NCBI GenBank assembly: GCA_014607495.2
Contig: CP053169.1
Location: 5,456,001 to 5,520,000, forward strand
Origin: Carposina sasakii
Lineage: Eukaryota > Arthropoda > Insecta > Lepidoptera > Carposinidae
Direction: 5' to 3'
Length of the DNA stretch: 64,000 nucleotides
Each line of letters begins with the position of its first letter. Position 1 is the first letter of the stretch. The notes beneath the pieces were generated by a model. It saw only the letters and a list, made by a program, of their open reading frames with translations, did no database searches and had not been told where the DNA came from. Positions 33,898 to 43,069 of the stretch are shown piece by piece. The translations under genes were made by a program, and so were the position numbers.

Positions 33898-34398
33898 TTT
33901 CTGCACAGGTGTACTGTTTTGGTTTTGGTTTTGTGCTTCTTGTTGTGATTTTGTGAACGTTTTGGTGCCGTTAACTGGTAAGTTCATTTAATTCTTATAT
34001 GTACCTAACTACGTACTTACATTGCATATATTTTGATAAAACTTATTCTTTGTTATAAATTTTAGAGTTGGTACGAGTACATACCGATTGTTACGAGTAT
34101 TGTTACGAAAATAACCTACCAGTTTACGAACTAATTTTATAATTTACCTACCGCTATTCTGCTTACGCTTTTCAAATTCATTCGCACACCATTTACGTAT
34201 TAGTTAATCATTCATTACTGTAACGGATCAGTAGTTTTGTTTGAACTACCTGCCACTAAAAAATATTTTATTACTATTGAATACTTTATTACTACTTAAA
34301 TTTAATTGTGCTAATTGATTTTTACTCTCACTTAAGTGTGGTAATTCATACAAATTTTTCCTCGTTTCGTTATTGCAATTGTTGGGTGGCTAAACACA
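33898..34398. other. Retrotransposon leader
   Basis: Untranslated leader between PBS and gag, AT-rich, with no long frame. It would contain packaging signals; none is recognisable. Confidence 0.6.
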
Positions 34399-35859
34399 AT
34401 GGCACTTTACCCAATCAAGTTTCTTTCTCTAAACAAAAGTGAGCTAACGTACGAAGTTTCTATTAGAGGTGACGATGATTGTCATACGGTTAAATCTCTG
34501 CGTAGTCGAATTGTTAAACTATCCCAATTGTACCCTACGGAAGATATATCAAATTCAGGTATCGACGAAACCATCGACTTGTTGGCCGTTGCTGAATCGT
34601 TAGCCGATTCAAAAAAAAATCTTACAGCCTTGCAGACTACTCCTAAGCTCTCAACCTATAGCAGAGCTGAAGCTCTTTTACACCATATTTACCACAGATT
34701 AAATAGAATAACATGCGAACCATCATCTAAGAATCATTCTAACTATATGAAATATGACCTTGAACTTCAATCCCAACTGTCCACTTTATCGGATTTGGGA
34801 CAACTCGTAAAAAAAACTGCTGAACAAAATATCCTACCTAGAACTTCTGAACCGATTGCGATAATCTGTGATAAAACTACCTCATCAGATTTAGTTAAAA
34901 TAAAATTTAACGGCACAGGGAATGTTCGCTCATTCTTACAGCGTGTTGAAGAATTTAGGTTTTCACGAGATCTACCCAGTAAGAAAATTTTAAATTGCGC
35001 TTTTGAGATATTCGAAGGAGATGCACTCCACTGGTTCCGTAGTGTTAGAAAACAAGTGACCACGTGGGAAGAATTAGAAGTATTGCTTAAACGAGATTTC
35101 GACGTGGTCGACCATGATTACCGTTTTCTTGATGAGATTAAACAGCGTACACAGGGTCATTCTGAGAGTATTACTATATACTTATCAATTATGTCTGGGT
35201 TATTCAGTCGATTGGATAATCCGTTATCTAACAACGAAAAGTTGGAAATATTATTGCATAATATAAAACCGTGCTATGCCGACGTACTTGCAGTTACGGA
35301 TTGTGATAGCATCGAGAAATTGGGTGCTGTTTGTAAAAAGTATGAGGACTTTAAAAATCGATCCACCTATTTTAAAGACCCGCCCCGGCCGAATTCTGAA
35401 ACTTTAGCACCCGAATTCTCGTATAGTAGACACCATAAACCTACCAATAACAATAATTATAATAGTAAAAATCATTATCAAAAACAAATGCAATTCTATA
35501 ATCATAATAATTATGCTAATCACAATCAGCCTTCTAACTATACTTCTTTTAAACCTAATAAAAATTTTACAAATTACCCTCAACAGAATTTTAATTATTC
35601 TAAACCAGGTACTAGTTACTCAAATGACAATACCAGGTCTAACATTGCAGGGATTGATACAATAAACAAAAAATTTAATTATATCTATTGCCCGCGGTGT
35701 CGTAATAATAGTCACTCGCTTGGCCAGTGCACAGTTCCTAGATATCCCATATGTTTTAAATGCGGAATTAAGGGTGTAACATTTACTAACTGTACAAACT
35801 GTAAACCAAGTGATAATAATAATAATGATGACAATAATGGTACACAGTCAAAAAACTAA
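34399..35859 (+). CDS. gag: Gag polyprotein of the Ty3/Gypsy element
   Basis: A 486-residue frame. The middle has a retrotransposon Gag/capsid signature (about 170-320: FLQRVEEFRFSR, WFRSVRKQVTTWEELE, DEIKQRTQGHSESITIYL). A long Asn/Tyr-rich linker (about 345-415) follows. The nucleocapsid part has a CX2CX4HX4C knuckle at 431-444 and a second at 452-465 in which the histidine is replaced by valine (CFKCGIKGVTFTNC), plus another Cys at 468. The protein assembles the virus-like particle and binds genomic RNA. The frame ends TCA AAA AAC TAA, which carries a slippery heptamer; pol follows in the -1 frame. The start is the first ATG in a long open frame, in a CACAATGG context. Confidence 0.92.
   Translation: MALYPIKFLSLNKSELTYEVSIRGDDDCHTVKSLRSRIVKLSQLYPTEDISNSGIDETIDLLAVAESLADSKKNLTALQTTPKLSTYSRAEALLHHIYHRLNRITCEPSSKNHSNYMKYDLELQSQLSTLSDLGQLVKKTAEQNILPRTSEPIAIICDKTTSSDLVKIKFNGTGNVRSFLQRVEEFRFSRDLPSKKILNCAFEIFEGDALHWFRSVRKQVTTWEELEVLLKRDFDVVDHDYRFLDEIKQRTQGHSESITIYLSIMSGLFSRLDNPLSNNEKLEILLHNIKPCYADVLAVTDCDSIEKLGAVCKKYEDFKNRSTYFKDPPRPNSETLAPEFSYSRHHKPTNNNNYNSKNHYQKQMQFYNHNNYANHNQPSNYTSFKPNKNFTNYPQQNFNYSKPGTSYSNDNTRSNIAGIDTINKKFNYIYCPRCRNNSHSLGQCTVPRYPICFKCGIKGVTFTNCTNCKPSDNNNNDDNNGTQSKN
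35850..35856 (+). promoter_or_regulatory. Putative -1 ribosomal frameshift heptamer AAAAAAC
   Basis: A AAA AAC in the gag frame fits the X XXY YYZ rule exactly and is followed at once by gag's TAA (35857-35859). A -1 slip enters the pol frame at CTA ATA GGG TTG, so Gag-Pol would read through without needing pol's own ATG at 35865. I did not identify a downstream pseudoknot. Confidence 0.8.
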
Positions 35860-38800
35860 TAGGGTTGGATTGTATTAACAAACTAAATCATGATACCTGG
35901 TTGTCTACTATAAATAAATTTTTCACTTACTATAAAATTGATACAATCCTAGATACCGAACCAAATAACGATATTCGCCCGCATGTTACGGTTAAAGTAG
36001 ATAATATTTCTATCTGTGGTTTACTGGACTCTGGTTCCGCGGTTACGATTCTGGGTAATTCTAGTCACGAACAATTTCTCAAATACGGATTTACTCTAAA
36101 CACTTGCGACGTAATGCAGTTCTGCGCTGCAGGTGGACAAGTTCTTACTTCTTCAAAATTTATAAATCTACCAATAACATTTGAAAATAAAACAAAAATC
36201 ATAAAAGCATACATAATACCTCAAATAAACTCAAATTTAATTTTTGGCGTCGATTTTTGGACTAAATTTAACTTACTACCTAAATTTATCCAACCAATTC
36301 ATTTTCTTAAATATAATAAAGCTGAAATAAATGACGTCAGACAACAACAAAATGATCACGTACACTCTTACGACAGTTTGACTCAAACTCAACGCGAAAA
36401 AGCTGATAGTATTATAGAACAGTTCGAAAATATTTCAGCAGAAAAACGTGGCTTAGGGCGAACTCATCTAATCACTCACAGTATAGATACTGGGAATGCT
36501 GAACCTATTCGTCAACGTTACTTCAGAATGTCACCTGAAAAACAGCGAATCCTATGTGAACAACTTGATGAAATGCTTGAACTCGATGTCGTTGAGCCTT
36601 GTGAAAGTGCATGGTCTACCCCAGTTTTGCTAACTAAAAAGAAAAACGGTGATATGCGTTTCTGTTTAGACAGTAGGAAACTAAATGCTATAACTAAAAA
36701 GGATGCGTATAGCTTACCGTACATCGCGGAAATTTTAGACAATCTTCGCGATGCTAAATACCTAAGTAGTATCGATCTCTCAAAGTCATTTTGGCAAATA
36801 CCACTTTCAGAAAAAGATAAAGAAAAAACCGCTTTTTATATACCTACTCGAGGAACTTTTTGTTTTAAAACCACTCCTTTCGGACTAACTAATGCACCTG
36901 CCACACAGCAAAGATTAGTAGACCTTTTGTTTTACGGCCCAGAATTCGAACATCGCGTGTTTGTGTTTTTGGATGATATTATAATTGTTTCCAACGACTA
37001 CAATCAACATATAAACTTACTTTCATTGGTGTTAGAAAAACTAAAAATAGCTAACTTAACAATTAATTTTAAGAAATCAAATTTTTTCAGGAACCAAATT
37101 AAGTACCTAGGATATATTGTAGACTCTAGTGGATTACATGCGGATCCAGAAAAAGTCGAAGCCATAACCAAATTTCCTATTCCTACAAATAGCAAAGAGG
37201 TAAAAAGATTTCTTGGTACGGCTTCCTGGTACCGTAGATTCGTCCCTAATTTCAGTAACCTAGTCGGCCCTCTCAATAAACTCACAAGCACCGGAAAGAA
37301 AGCTCCGCCCTTCCAATGGTCTCCGGAAGCAAATGAGTCGTTTACAAAACTAAAGAAATGCCTTGCCTCAGCGCCGGTACTAGCTTGCCCTAACTACGAT
37401 TTGCCCTTCGAGGTACATACAGACGCGAGCGATTATGGCGTGGGTGCTATGTTAACACAGACTTTAGACGGTATAGAACACGCCATCGCCTATATGAGCA
37501 AATCCTTATCACCTCAAGAGCGAAATTATAGTATAACTGAGCGAGAAGCACTAGCAGTCTTGTTATCACTAGAACACTGGCGTTGCTATTTAGAGAATGG
37601 TAAAACTTTTACCGTCTACACTGACCACTCTGCTTTAAAGTGGTTTCTCACACTTAATAACCCAACTGGTAGATTGGCCAGGTGGGGAATACGTCTATCT
37701 TGTTTTAATTTTGAAATAAAACACAGAAAGGGTTCGGAAAATGTTATCCCCGACGCGCTATCGCGAGCTGTGCCTATAGCACTAATTAACACGAGCAATT
37801 CGTACTCAGTCACAACCGATAACTGGTATCGGAAGGTATACACCGGATGTCTAAATTCTCCCGATAGTTTCCCAAATTATACTATTTCTAATAATTCATT
37901 ATTTCGTCTTACGAAGAATAAGTGTGCACTGACTACTGAATTCGACTGGAAAGAGGTTATTCCTGAAGAACTGCGTGAAAAAACACTTCACGAGAACCAC
38001 ACAGAACCAATGTCAGGTCATCTGGGAATATTCAAAACCTACAAGCGTCTAACACGCAAATACTATTGGCCGGGTATGCATTCCGACGCCGTATCGTTTG
38101 TTACTAACTGCAACATTTGTACTTCTCACAAACACGCTAACCACGCCACCTTAGGAGAAATGGGGCGACCTAAAGATTGTTCTAGACCCTTTCAGATGCT
38201 AAGCGTAGACTTAGTGGGCCCGTTGCCCGTCTCTCGCTGCCAAAATGTTCATTTACTAGTTGTTACATGTTGTTTTTCTAAATACTGTATGTTATTTCCT
38301 ATACGTAGTGCTACCGCAGATATTGTTACTAAAATACTGGAGGAAAAAGTTTTTATGGTGCATGGTATACCATCTTGCGTACTTCTTGATAACGGTAAAC
38401 AGTTTGTTAGTAATACCTTGAAAAATATGTTTAAGAAGTATTGCGTTCCTCGAGTGTTCTATACACCTAAATATACTCCTCAAGTAAATACTGTAGAGCG
38501 ATACAACAAAACTATTGTTACATGTATTTCAACTTACATTGAAAGCGACCAGAGAAATTGGGATATCCATATTCCAAAAATACAATTTGCAATAAATAAC
38601 TCTGTTAATGAAGTTACAGGCTACACGCCGTCCTTTCTCGTACATGGAAGAGAACTAGTAGATTGTGGTTCACATTATATCAATTTTGTAGACACAATAG
38701 ATGACATAATTTTTCTACCTCGGGATCAGTATGCCGAAAATTTGGGCTCGCTTAAGGGTATTTTTGACAGAGTGCAATCACTTCTAATTCAGGCGCATAA

Positions 38801-39050
38801 TAGAAATTGTACAAGCTATGATCTACGTCGTCGACCCGCTGAATTTAATGTAGGTGACATTATTTGGAAACGCACTTTCTACCAAAGTGACAAAGGTAAA
38901 TTCTTCAATAAAAAACTAGCTCCTAAATATATTCAATGCCGAATTGTCAACAAAAGATCGCCTCTCGTATACGAATTGGAGGATATGAACGGTCAGCAAT
39001 TGGGCTCTTGGCATATTAAAGATTTTAAATTGCATAATTATAAAACTTAA
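35856..39050 (+). CDS. pol: Pol polyprotein (protease, RT, RNase H, integrase)
   Basis: The frame is open from the slip site. The first ATG, at 35865, gives 1,061 residues, and numbering here starts there. An aspartic protease has LLDSGSAVTILG with D55-S-G. The reverse transcriptase has RFCLDSRKLN, IDLSKSFWQIPL, and FLDD at 368-371 (catalytic aspartates). RNase H has HTDASDYGVGAM near 519 and YTDHSALKWF. The integrase has an HHCC zinc region (HENHTEPMSGHLG to CNIC, about 709-755) and catalytic D782, D842 and E878, the last two separated by 35 residues as in the DDE family. The C-terminal tail resembles a GPY/F-type module; no chromodomain is visible. No internal stop is present, so the enzyme set looks intact. 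Probably made only as Gag-Pol by -1 frameshifting. Confidence 0.94.
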   Translation, partial: LIGLDCINKLNHDTWLSTINKFFTYYKIDTILDTEPNNDIRPHVTVKVDNISICGLLDSGSAVTILGNSSHEQFLKYGFTLNTCDVMQFCAAGGQVLTSSKFINLPITFENKTKIIKAYIIPQINSNLIFGVDFWTKFNLLPKFIQPIHFLKYNKAEINDVRQQQNDHVHSYDSLTQTQREKADSIIEQFENISAEKRGLGRTHLITHSIDTGNAEPIRQRYFRMSPEKQRILCEQLDEMLELDVVEPCESAWSTPVLLTKKKNGDMRFCLDSRKLNAITKKDAYSLPYIAEILDNLRDAKYLSSIDLSKSFWQIPLSEKDKEKTAFYIPTRGTFCFKTTPFGLTNAPATQQRLVDLLFYGPEFEHRVFVFLDDIIIVSNDYNQHINLLSLVLEKLKIANLTINFKKSNFFRNQIKYLGYIVDSSGLHADPEKVEAITKFPIPTNSKEVKRFLGTASWYRRFVPNFSNLVGPLNKLTSTGKKAPPFQWSPEANESFTKLKKCLASAPVLACPNYDLPFEVHTDASDYGVGAMLTQTLDGIEHAIAYMSKSLSPQERNYSITEREALAVLLSLEHWRCYLENGKTFTVYTDHSALKWFLTLNNPTGRLARWGIRLSCFNFEIKHRKGSENVIPDALSRAVPIALINTSNSYSVTTDNWYRKVYTGCLNSPDSFPNYTISNNSLFRLTKNKCALTTEFDWKEVIPEELREKTLHENHTEPMSGHLGIFKTYKRLTRKYYWPGMHSDAVSFVTNCNICTSHKHANHATLGEMGRPKDCSRPFQMLSVDLVGPLPVSRCQNVHLLVVTCCFSKYCMLFPIRSATADIVTKILEEKVFMVHGIPSCVLLDNGKQFVSNTLKNMFKKYCVPRVFYTPKYTPQVNTVERYNKTIVTCISTYIESDQRNWDIHIPKIQFAINNSVNEVTGYTPSFLVHGRELVDCGSHYINFVDTIDDIIFLPRDQYAENLGSLKGIFDRVQSLLIQAHNRNCTSYDLRRRPAEFNVGDIIWKRTFYQSDKGKFFNKKLAPKYIQCRIVNKRSPLVYELEDMNGQQLGSWHIKDFKLHNYKT

Positions 39051-39192
39051 ACCATAATTTCTTTTTATGTTCAAACTTTTACTGTGAGTCGTTATGTATT
39101 TTTGTTAGGTATACATACTTAAGGCAACAGCTAGGTTGAGTGCTTGGGAGAGTCAAGAGTAGACGAATTTTCCCTAGGAAAAATTCTTTTCT

Positions 39193-39206
39193 AAGGAGCG
39201 GGGTAC
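39193..39206 (+). other. Polypurine tract
   Basis: AAGGAGCGGGGTAC directly precedes the 3' LTR and is the purine-rich primer site for plus-strand DNA. Confidence 0.75.
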
Positions 39207-39994
39207 TGTAGCGTTGTGAGCTTTACGCACACACGCACACGCGTCGGCCAGCGGCGCCGGAGCACGCATATAAGGACGCGCGCGGGGACCCTTTCCTCAG
39301 ACCTATCTAACTTTCGACGGCGAAGCTATTGCCGTGTTTTAACAAATTCTCGATTTAAATTAAATACGTGTTTACTACAACCCCTCTAGGGTAAGTGTTA
39401 TGTTTTTGGCTACGCTTATTCACTGCTACATCCATTTCATTTAATTCTGGTAGTACTTCAAAACGTATGTAACTAGTTCTTTTGAATCTTAACGTATTTT
39501 CTTTTACCCGACCTTCGCAATATTTATCTATGTATTTATTTAAGCTACTGGTCCGATCTTTCATCACAACTCAAGACTCGCCTATTCATAATCACGCTAT
39601 GCTTGTCCTGTGTCTTGAGGTGTGCATGAAGAAACGACGATCGATCATCTCCTCATGTTAGGATGTCGATTCCAGGGTTCCACTGCCTAGCTGCCTTCTC
39701 TGCCTCTTCTGCTTCTTTCCCGCTTACCACTCGTACCGGTGGAAGTCTGCCCTTCTCCGCTGCCGTGGTTAAGCGAAGCTTGGCACGAGCTACTCTGCAG
39801 ATCTGCGGGTCCTGGACTACCTACGGATCCGGACTCCCAGCGTGCTTCCACCCTCGACCAGCTCAGGCCAGTGATTGTGAACATACCTACCAGAACACTT
39901 GTGCAGAACGTTATTATAGTGCTTTGATTATAGTAACTGGTGTATCATTCCCACACCCCTAGTATACCTAACTACCTGCCGGCCAAACGCCGCA
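39207..39994 (+). repeat. 3' LTR
   Basis: Matches the 5' LTR over 788 bp with one difference found. Followed by the second AAGC of the target duplication. Confidence 0.95.
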
Positions 39995-40794
39995 AAGCTT
40001 TGATTCTATAGGGACCTATATGTAAATTCCATAAAATTATAAGTAAATCGATCACCACAGGTATCACAAAATAGAATAAAATAAGGAATCTCATATAGAA
40101 CATAGAGTCTCATATCAAATATATGCGGATGTTAAAAGCGCCAACCCATGGAGAAGAAATAAAAGAGGAGTAGCGGCTAAGTATTATTTTCATACAAAAA
40201 TAGTGTGCATCGGAGCGGGGTTGAAGTAAGGGACGAGGGGAGCATTGAACACTGCCCATTTACATATAAACCACCTTGTAGTGACTAGTCAAACTACTTG
40301 CTCATTGTTTTACTACATGTTCAAGATTGTTTTACTAGTGCAATTACTCATCGCTAGATGGCAATATTATACTACGTTTTAGTAAAAAAGTACCCTGATA
40401 AAAGCGCTAGTGTCTTGGTAATTATTAAAATTACAAAGAATTTAATACGGTTAGATTTCGGAGCACAAGCGTGTGGTTACAGCTATTGCGTTATACTGGC
40501 GCTGAAGCTCCGCCCCTATCATGACGTCATGGCCTCATGATTGCCACACCACTCAGTGCATAGTCCCACCTCCTCTTTTATACATTCTTCATGCGCCAAC
40601 CTTTCGATAGTAAAAGTTCATAACACTAACAATTAATATTATCTACGTATCCATGTACCGTTGCTTGGTACATTTGATACTAGATCTTGGGGATATTAAT
40701 GTAACTATGTAGGTGCATTAAGACCCCTAAGACTGTATTTAAAGTATGTGAAAAGGAAATAAAAGTTCGTGCTTTCACTTTGGTATCCTAGTAT
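39995..40794. other. No recognisable feature
   Basis: Right flank of the retrotransposon, no gene seen. Confidence 0.4.
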
Positions 40795-41025
40795 AGCGGT
40801 GATAGCCCAGTGGTTAAGGCGTGCACCTTACAAGCGGGACGCGTAAGTTCGATCCCAGTCACGGGCCTGTACCAATGAATTTATTTCATGTACAGATTTT
40901 AACGTTGCAAAATTGTCACTTAGCTCGTGCCTCGGAAAGCACGTAAAACCGTTGGTCCTGCGCCTGATCTCTCTCCAGTCGTGTCGGCTTTCTGTCCCAT
41001 CGGACTACGAGAGTAACATTTGTTA
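40795..41025 (+). mobile_element. tRNA-derived SINE, second type
   Basis: Head with A box GATAGCCCAGTGGTTAAGGC and B box AGTTCGATCCC; the acceptor stem is not formed. The body contains GCACGTAAAACCGTTGGTCC and GTCCCATCGGACTACGAGAG. This body differs from the SINE at 2730. Confidence 0.75.
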
Positions 41026-42455
41026 ATATTATTGCTTATTAATCATTTGTGTAGTTTACCTTATTGCTTTAGAAGTTTGCGGGTCATCGTACGTTCTGAA
41101 ACAATGGAAACAAATAAGTTAATAAATTTTAAGCGTCAATGTGCTTAATTTAGCGCATTATGAACCAATCCCATGCTGACATTAGTCAGTACTTTGCCAT
41201 CTATCACCCAAGATCGGCGTCTAGTCTCAGCTTTGCTAGGGATATCCATTTACCGAGGTTCAGCAATGATACTGCATAAAAACCATACCCGCTATTACAA
41301 AATTATAATTTTGACGAGCCAATAAGAAAGAACTAGCCGACTTCCCGCAACGAATAGTCTTTTGACTTTTATACTTAGAAACATAAAACAGCACAGATGA
41401 AAAACTAAATGTTAACATAACTCCAGTTACATGATTATAGACTGTTGGCATAGACTGTACGGTCTGTCTTAGGCTCCCAATCCATCTCTTCCATGATATG
41501 TTCGCCAATTTTTCCTGCATTAACTTAGTCTCTTGCTTGAGAGACTGAGGAGATTGACTAACGAGGGCAAGACTACGATGATGGTAGTATTTTTTATACA
41601 TATTCTGTGGGCCACAATTTTGAGATTAACGTCTCGTAATATTCTACATTGTACTTCACGTCGATTGGCCTTTAACGTTGTTTAATATAGTTTAAAAGTT
41701 ACGACGGCAGTAAAACATACAGCAAACTTGCGATTAGTCGTAAAATTTAATAAGCACATACTCGTACCTACAATTCTGGGCTAGACTACCTATTTTTAAA
41801 GTGGTTTAAAATAATTATAATTTGGAATACTGGCAAGTTGAAGTGCTTTCATTTAAGATTTCGTTTTGATCGGCGGATATTTTAGTCGTAAAATGAGTTG
41901 TACTTGTACAAAGATGCCACTATAAGAAGTGTAGAGCGACATCTTGCTTTCACGATAAAAACAAACCTGCCTTAGAAGGCAATGTTAACGTGTAAAATTA
42001 TTTGTTATGTCATGGGCTTATTTTTAGACTAATCAGTTCAGAGAGGCCTATGTCCATCTGTAGACTAAGACTTCCCATGGACGACGATATTCATACAGTT
42101 AACAAAATCTTATTAGATATACCCAAGCAAGAGATAAAGAGCAACATCTTAATAATGGCTCATTTCGATCCCAACTAAATAGATACGACAATAGGATTGT
42201 TGTACAACTTTGTATCCTAGACCCTATCTTGATTCGTACAGAACTATCTCGGGCGGACATTGTTAACACAATCAAACATAGTCTGTGTTCGCATGAAATA
42301 CTCAATTAGTTGAAGAACACGTAACATAAGTAATTGGCTTTATCTAGGTATAAAATCAATAGACGATTTGATAGATTTGCTGTCACCAAGGCTATAGTAA
42401 TACTCATCATTTTCAGCAATGAGATTTCCACTGCTGAACGTAAACCTCTCCCAAT
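41026..42455. other. No supported feature
   Basis: A 113-codon minus-strand frame at 41260-41601 has no recognised domain. The LINE-derived phrase GAGAGGCCTATGTCCA lies near 42041. Confidence 0.4.
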
Positions 42456-42637
42456 GGGCGTTTTTACACTAGACGACGCGACAACGATGCGACCACGACA
42501 TTTTGTCATCTAATATGGGGGCCGTGTCGTGCTCATATTGTCTAGTGGAAAAACGAGCTATATACTATTGAATACATTTTTGTAATAAAAAAAGCCGTGG
42601 TCGTGTCGTGGCCGTTTCGTCTAGTTTAAAAACGCCC
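42456..42637. mobile_element. Foldback element GGGCGTTTTTA, AAT target duplication
   Basis: Inverted ends GGGCGTTTTTACACTAGACG / CGTCTAGTTTAAAAACGCCC, with internal GACCACGAC/GTCGTGG pairs. AAT flanks both sides (42453-42455 and 42638-42640). 182 bp, non-coding. Superfamily uncertain. Confidence 0.65.
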
Positions 42638-42715
42638 AATGACTTTCGGTCAAGAGTCATTTTTAAACTGTGTTTAACTCTAGACGCAGTTTTTTAATAG
42701 CACGAAGTCTTACGG

Positions 42716-43069
42716 CCATTTTCAATACTAGAGATCATAAAGAAACTCGGATTGTTTTTATTCCAAATTTTAAATTTTGTATGAAAACAAGGAACATTAA
42801 AGGCTCGAGCACACCGGATGCGTATGCGTGCACGTAAGCGTAGACGTAAACGTACTTCTGAGTTTAATGTATAGAACTGTCACCGCTTGACGTCTATGCT
42901 TACGTCTACACATACGCATTCGGTCTGCCCGTGCCTATACAGTTCCATACATTACAACTCAGAGGTACGTATACGTCTACGCTTACGTGCACGCACACGC
43001 ATCCGGTGTGCTCGAGCCTTTAATCTAAATCTAAAATATGCAAAAAGTCTCGGTTATTGAAATTGAAAT
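42716..43069 (+). mobile_element. CCAATTT-type foldback element interrupted by a TTAA element
   Basis: CAATACTAGAGATCATAAAG on the left and CTCGGTTATTGAAATTG on the right match the 131-bp family (12049-12179). Interrupted at a TTAA by the 219-bp element below. Confidence 0.7.
42801..43019. mobile_element. piggyBac-like foldback element with TTAA target duplication
   Basis: Inverted ends AGGCTCGAGCACACCGGATG / CATCCGGTGTGCTCGAGCCT. The arms continue inward with GCACGTAAGCGTAGACGT against ACGTCTACGCTTACGTGC. Flanked by TTAA at 42797-42800 and 43020-43023. TTAA duplication is the hallmark of piggyBac. The 12.1-kb copy of the host element shows the uninterrupted TTAA. Confidence 0.78.

Larger units (their letters stand above)
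33093..39994 (+). mobile_element. Full-length Ty3/Gypsy LTR retrotransposon
   Basis: The 6,902-bp element has two 788-bp LTRs starting TGTAGCG and ending GCCGCA, a 4-bp AAGC target duplication (33089-33092 and 39995-39998), a primer-binding site, gag, pol with protease-RT-RNase H-integrase order, and a purine-rich tract. Comparing the LTRs by eye I found one difference (c at 33300, g at 39414), so insertion is recent. No envelope-like frame follows pol. Integrase after RNase H places it in Ty3/Gypsy rather than Copia. Its reading frames appear intact, so it may be autonomous. Confidence 0.95.

Noticed and set aside
35865..35867. ATG as independent start of pol
   Set aside because: The upstream slippery heptamer enters the same frame, so Gag-Pol fusion is the more likely route; kept only for residue numbering.
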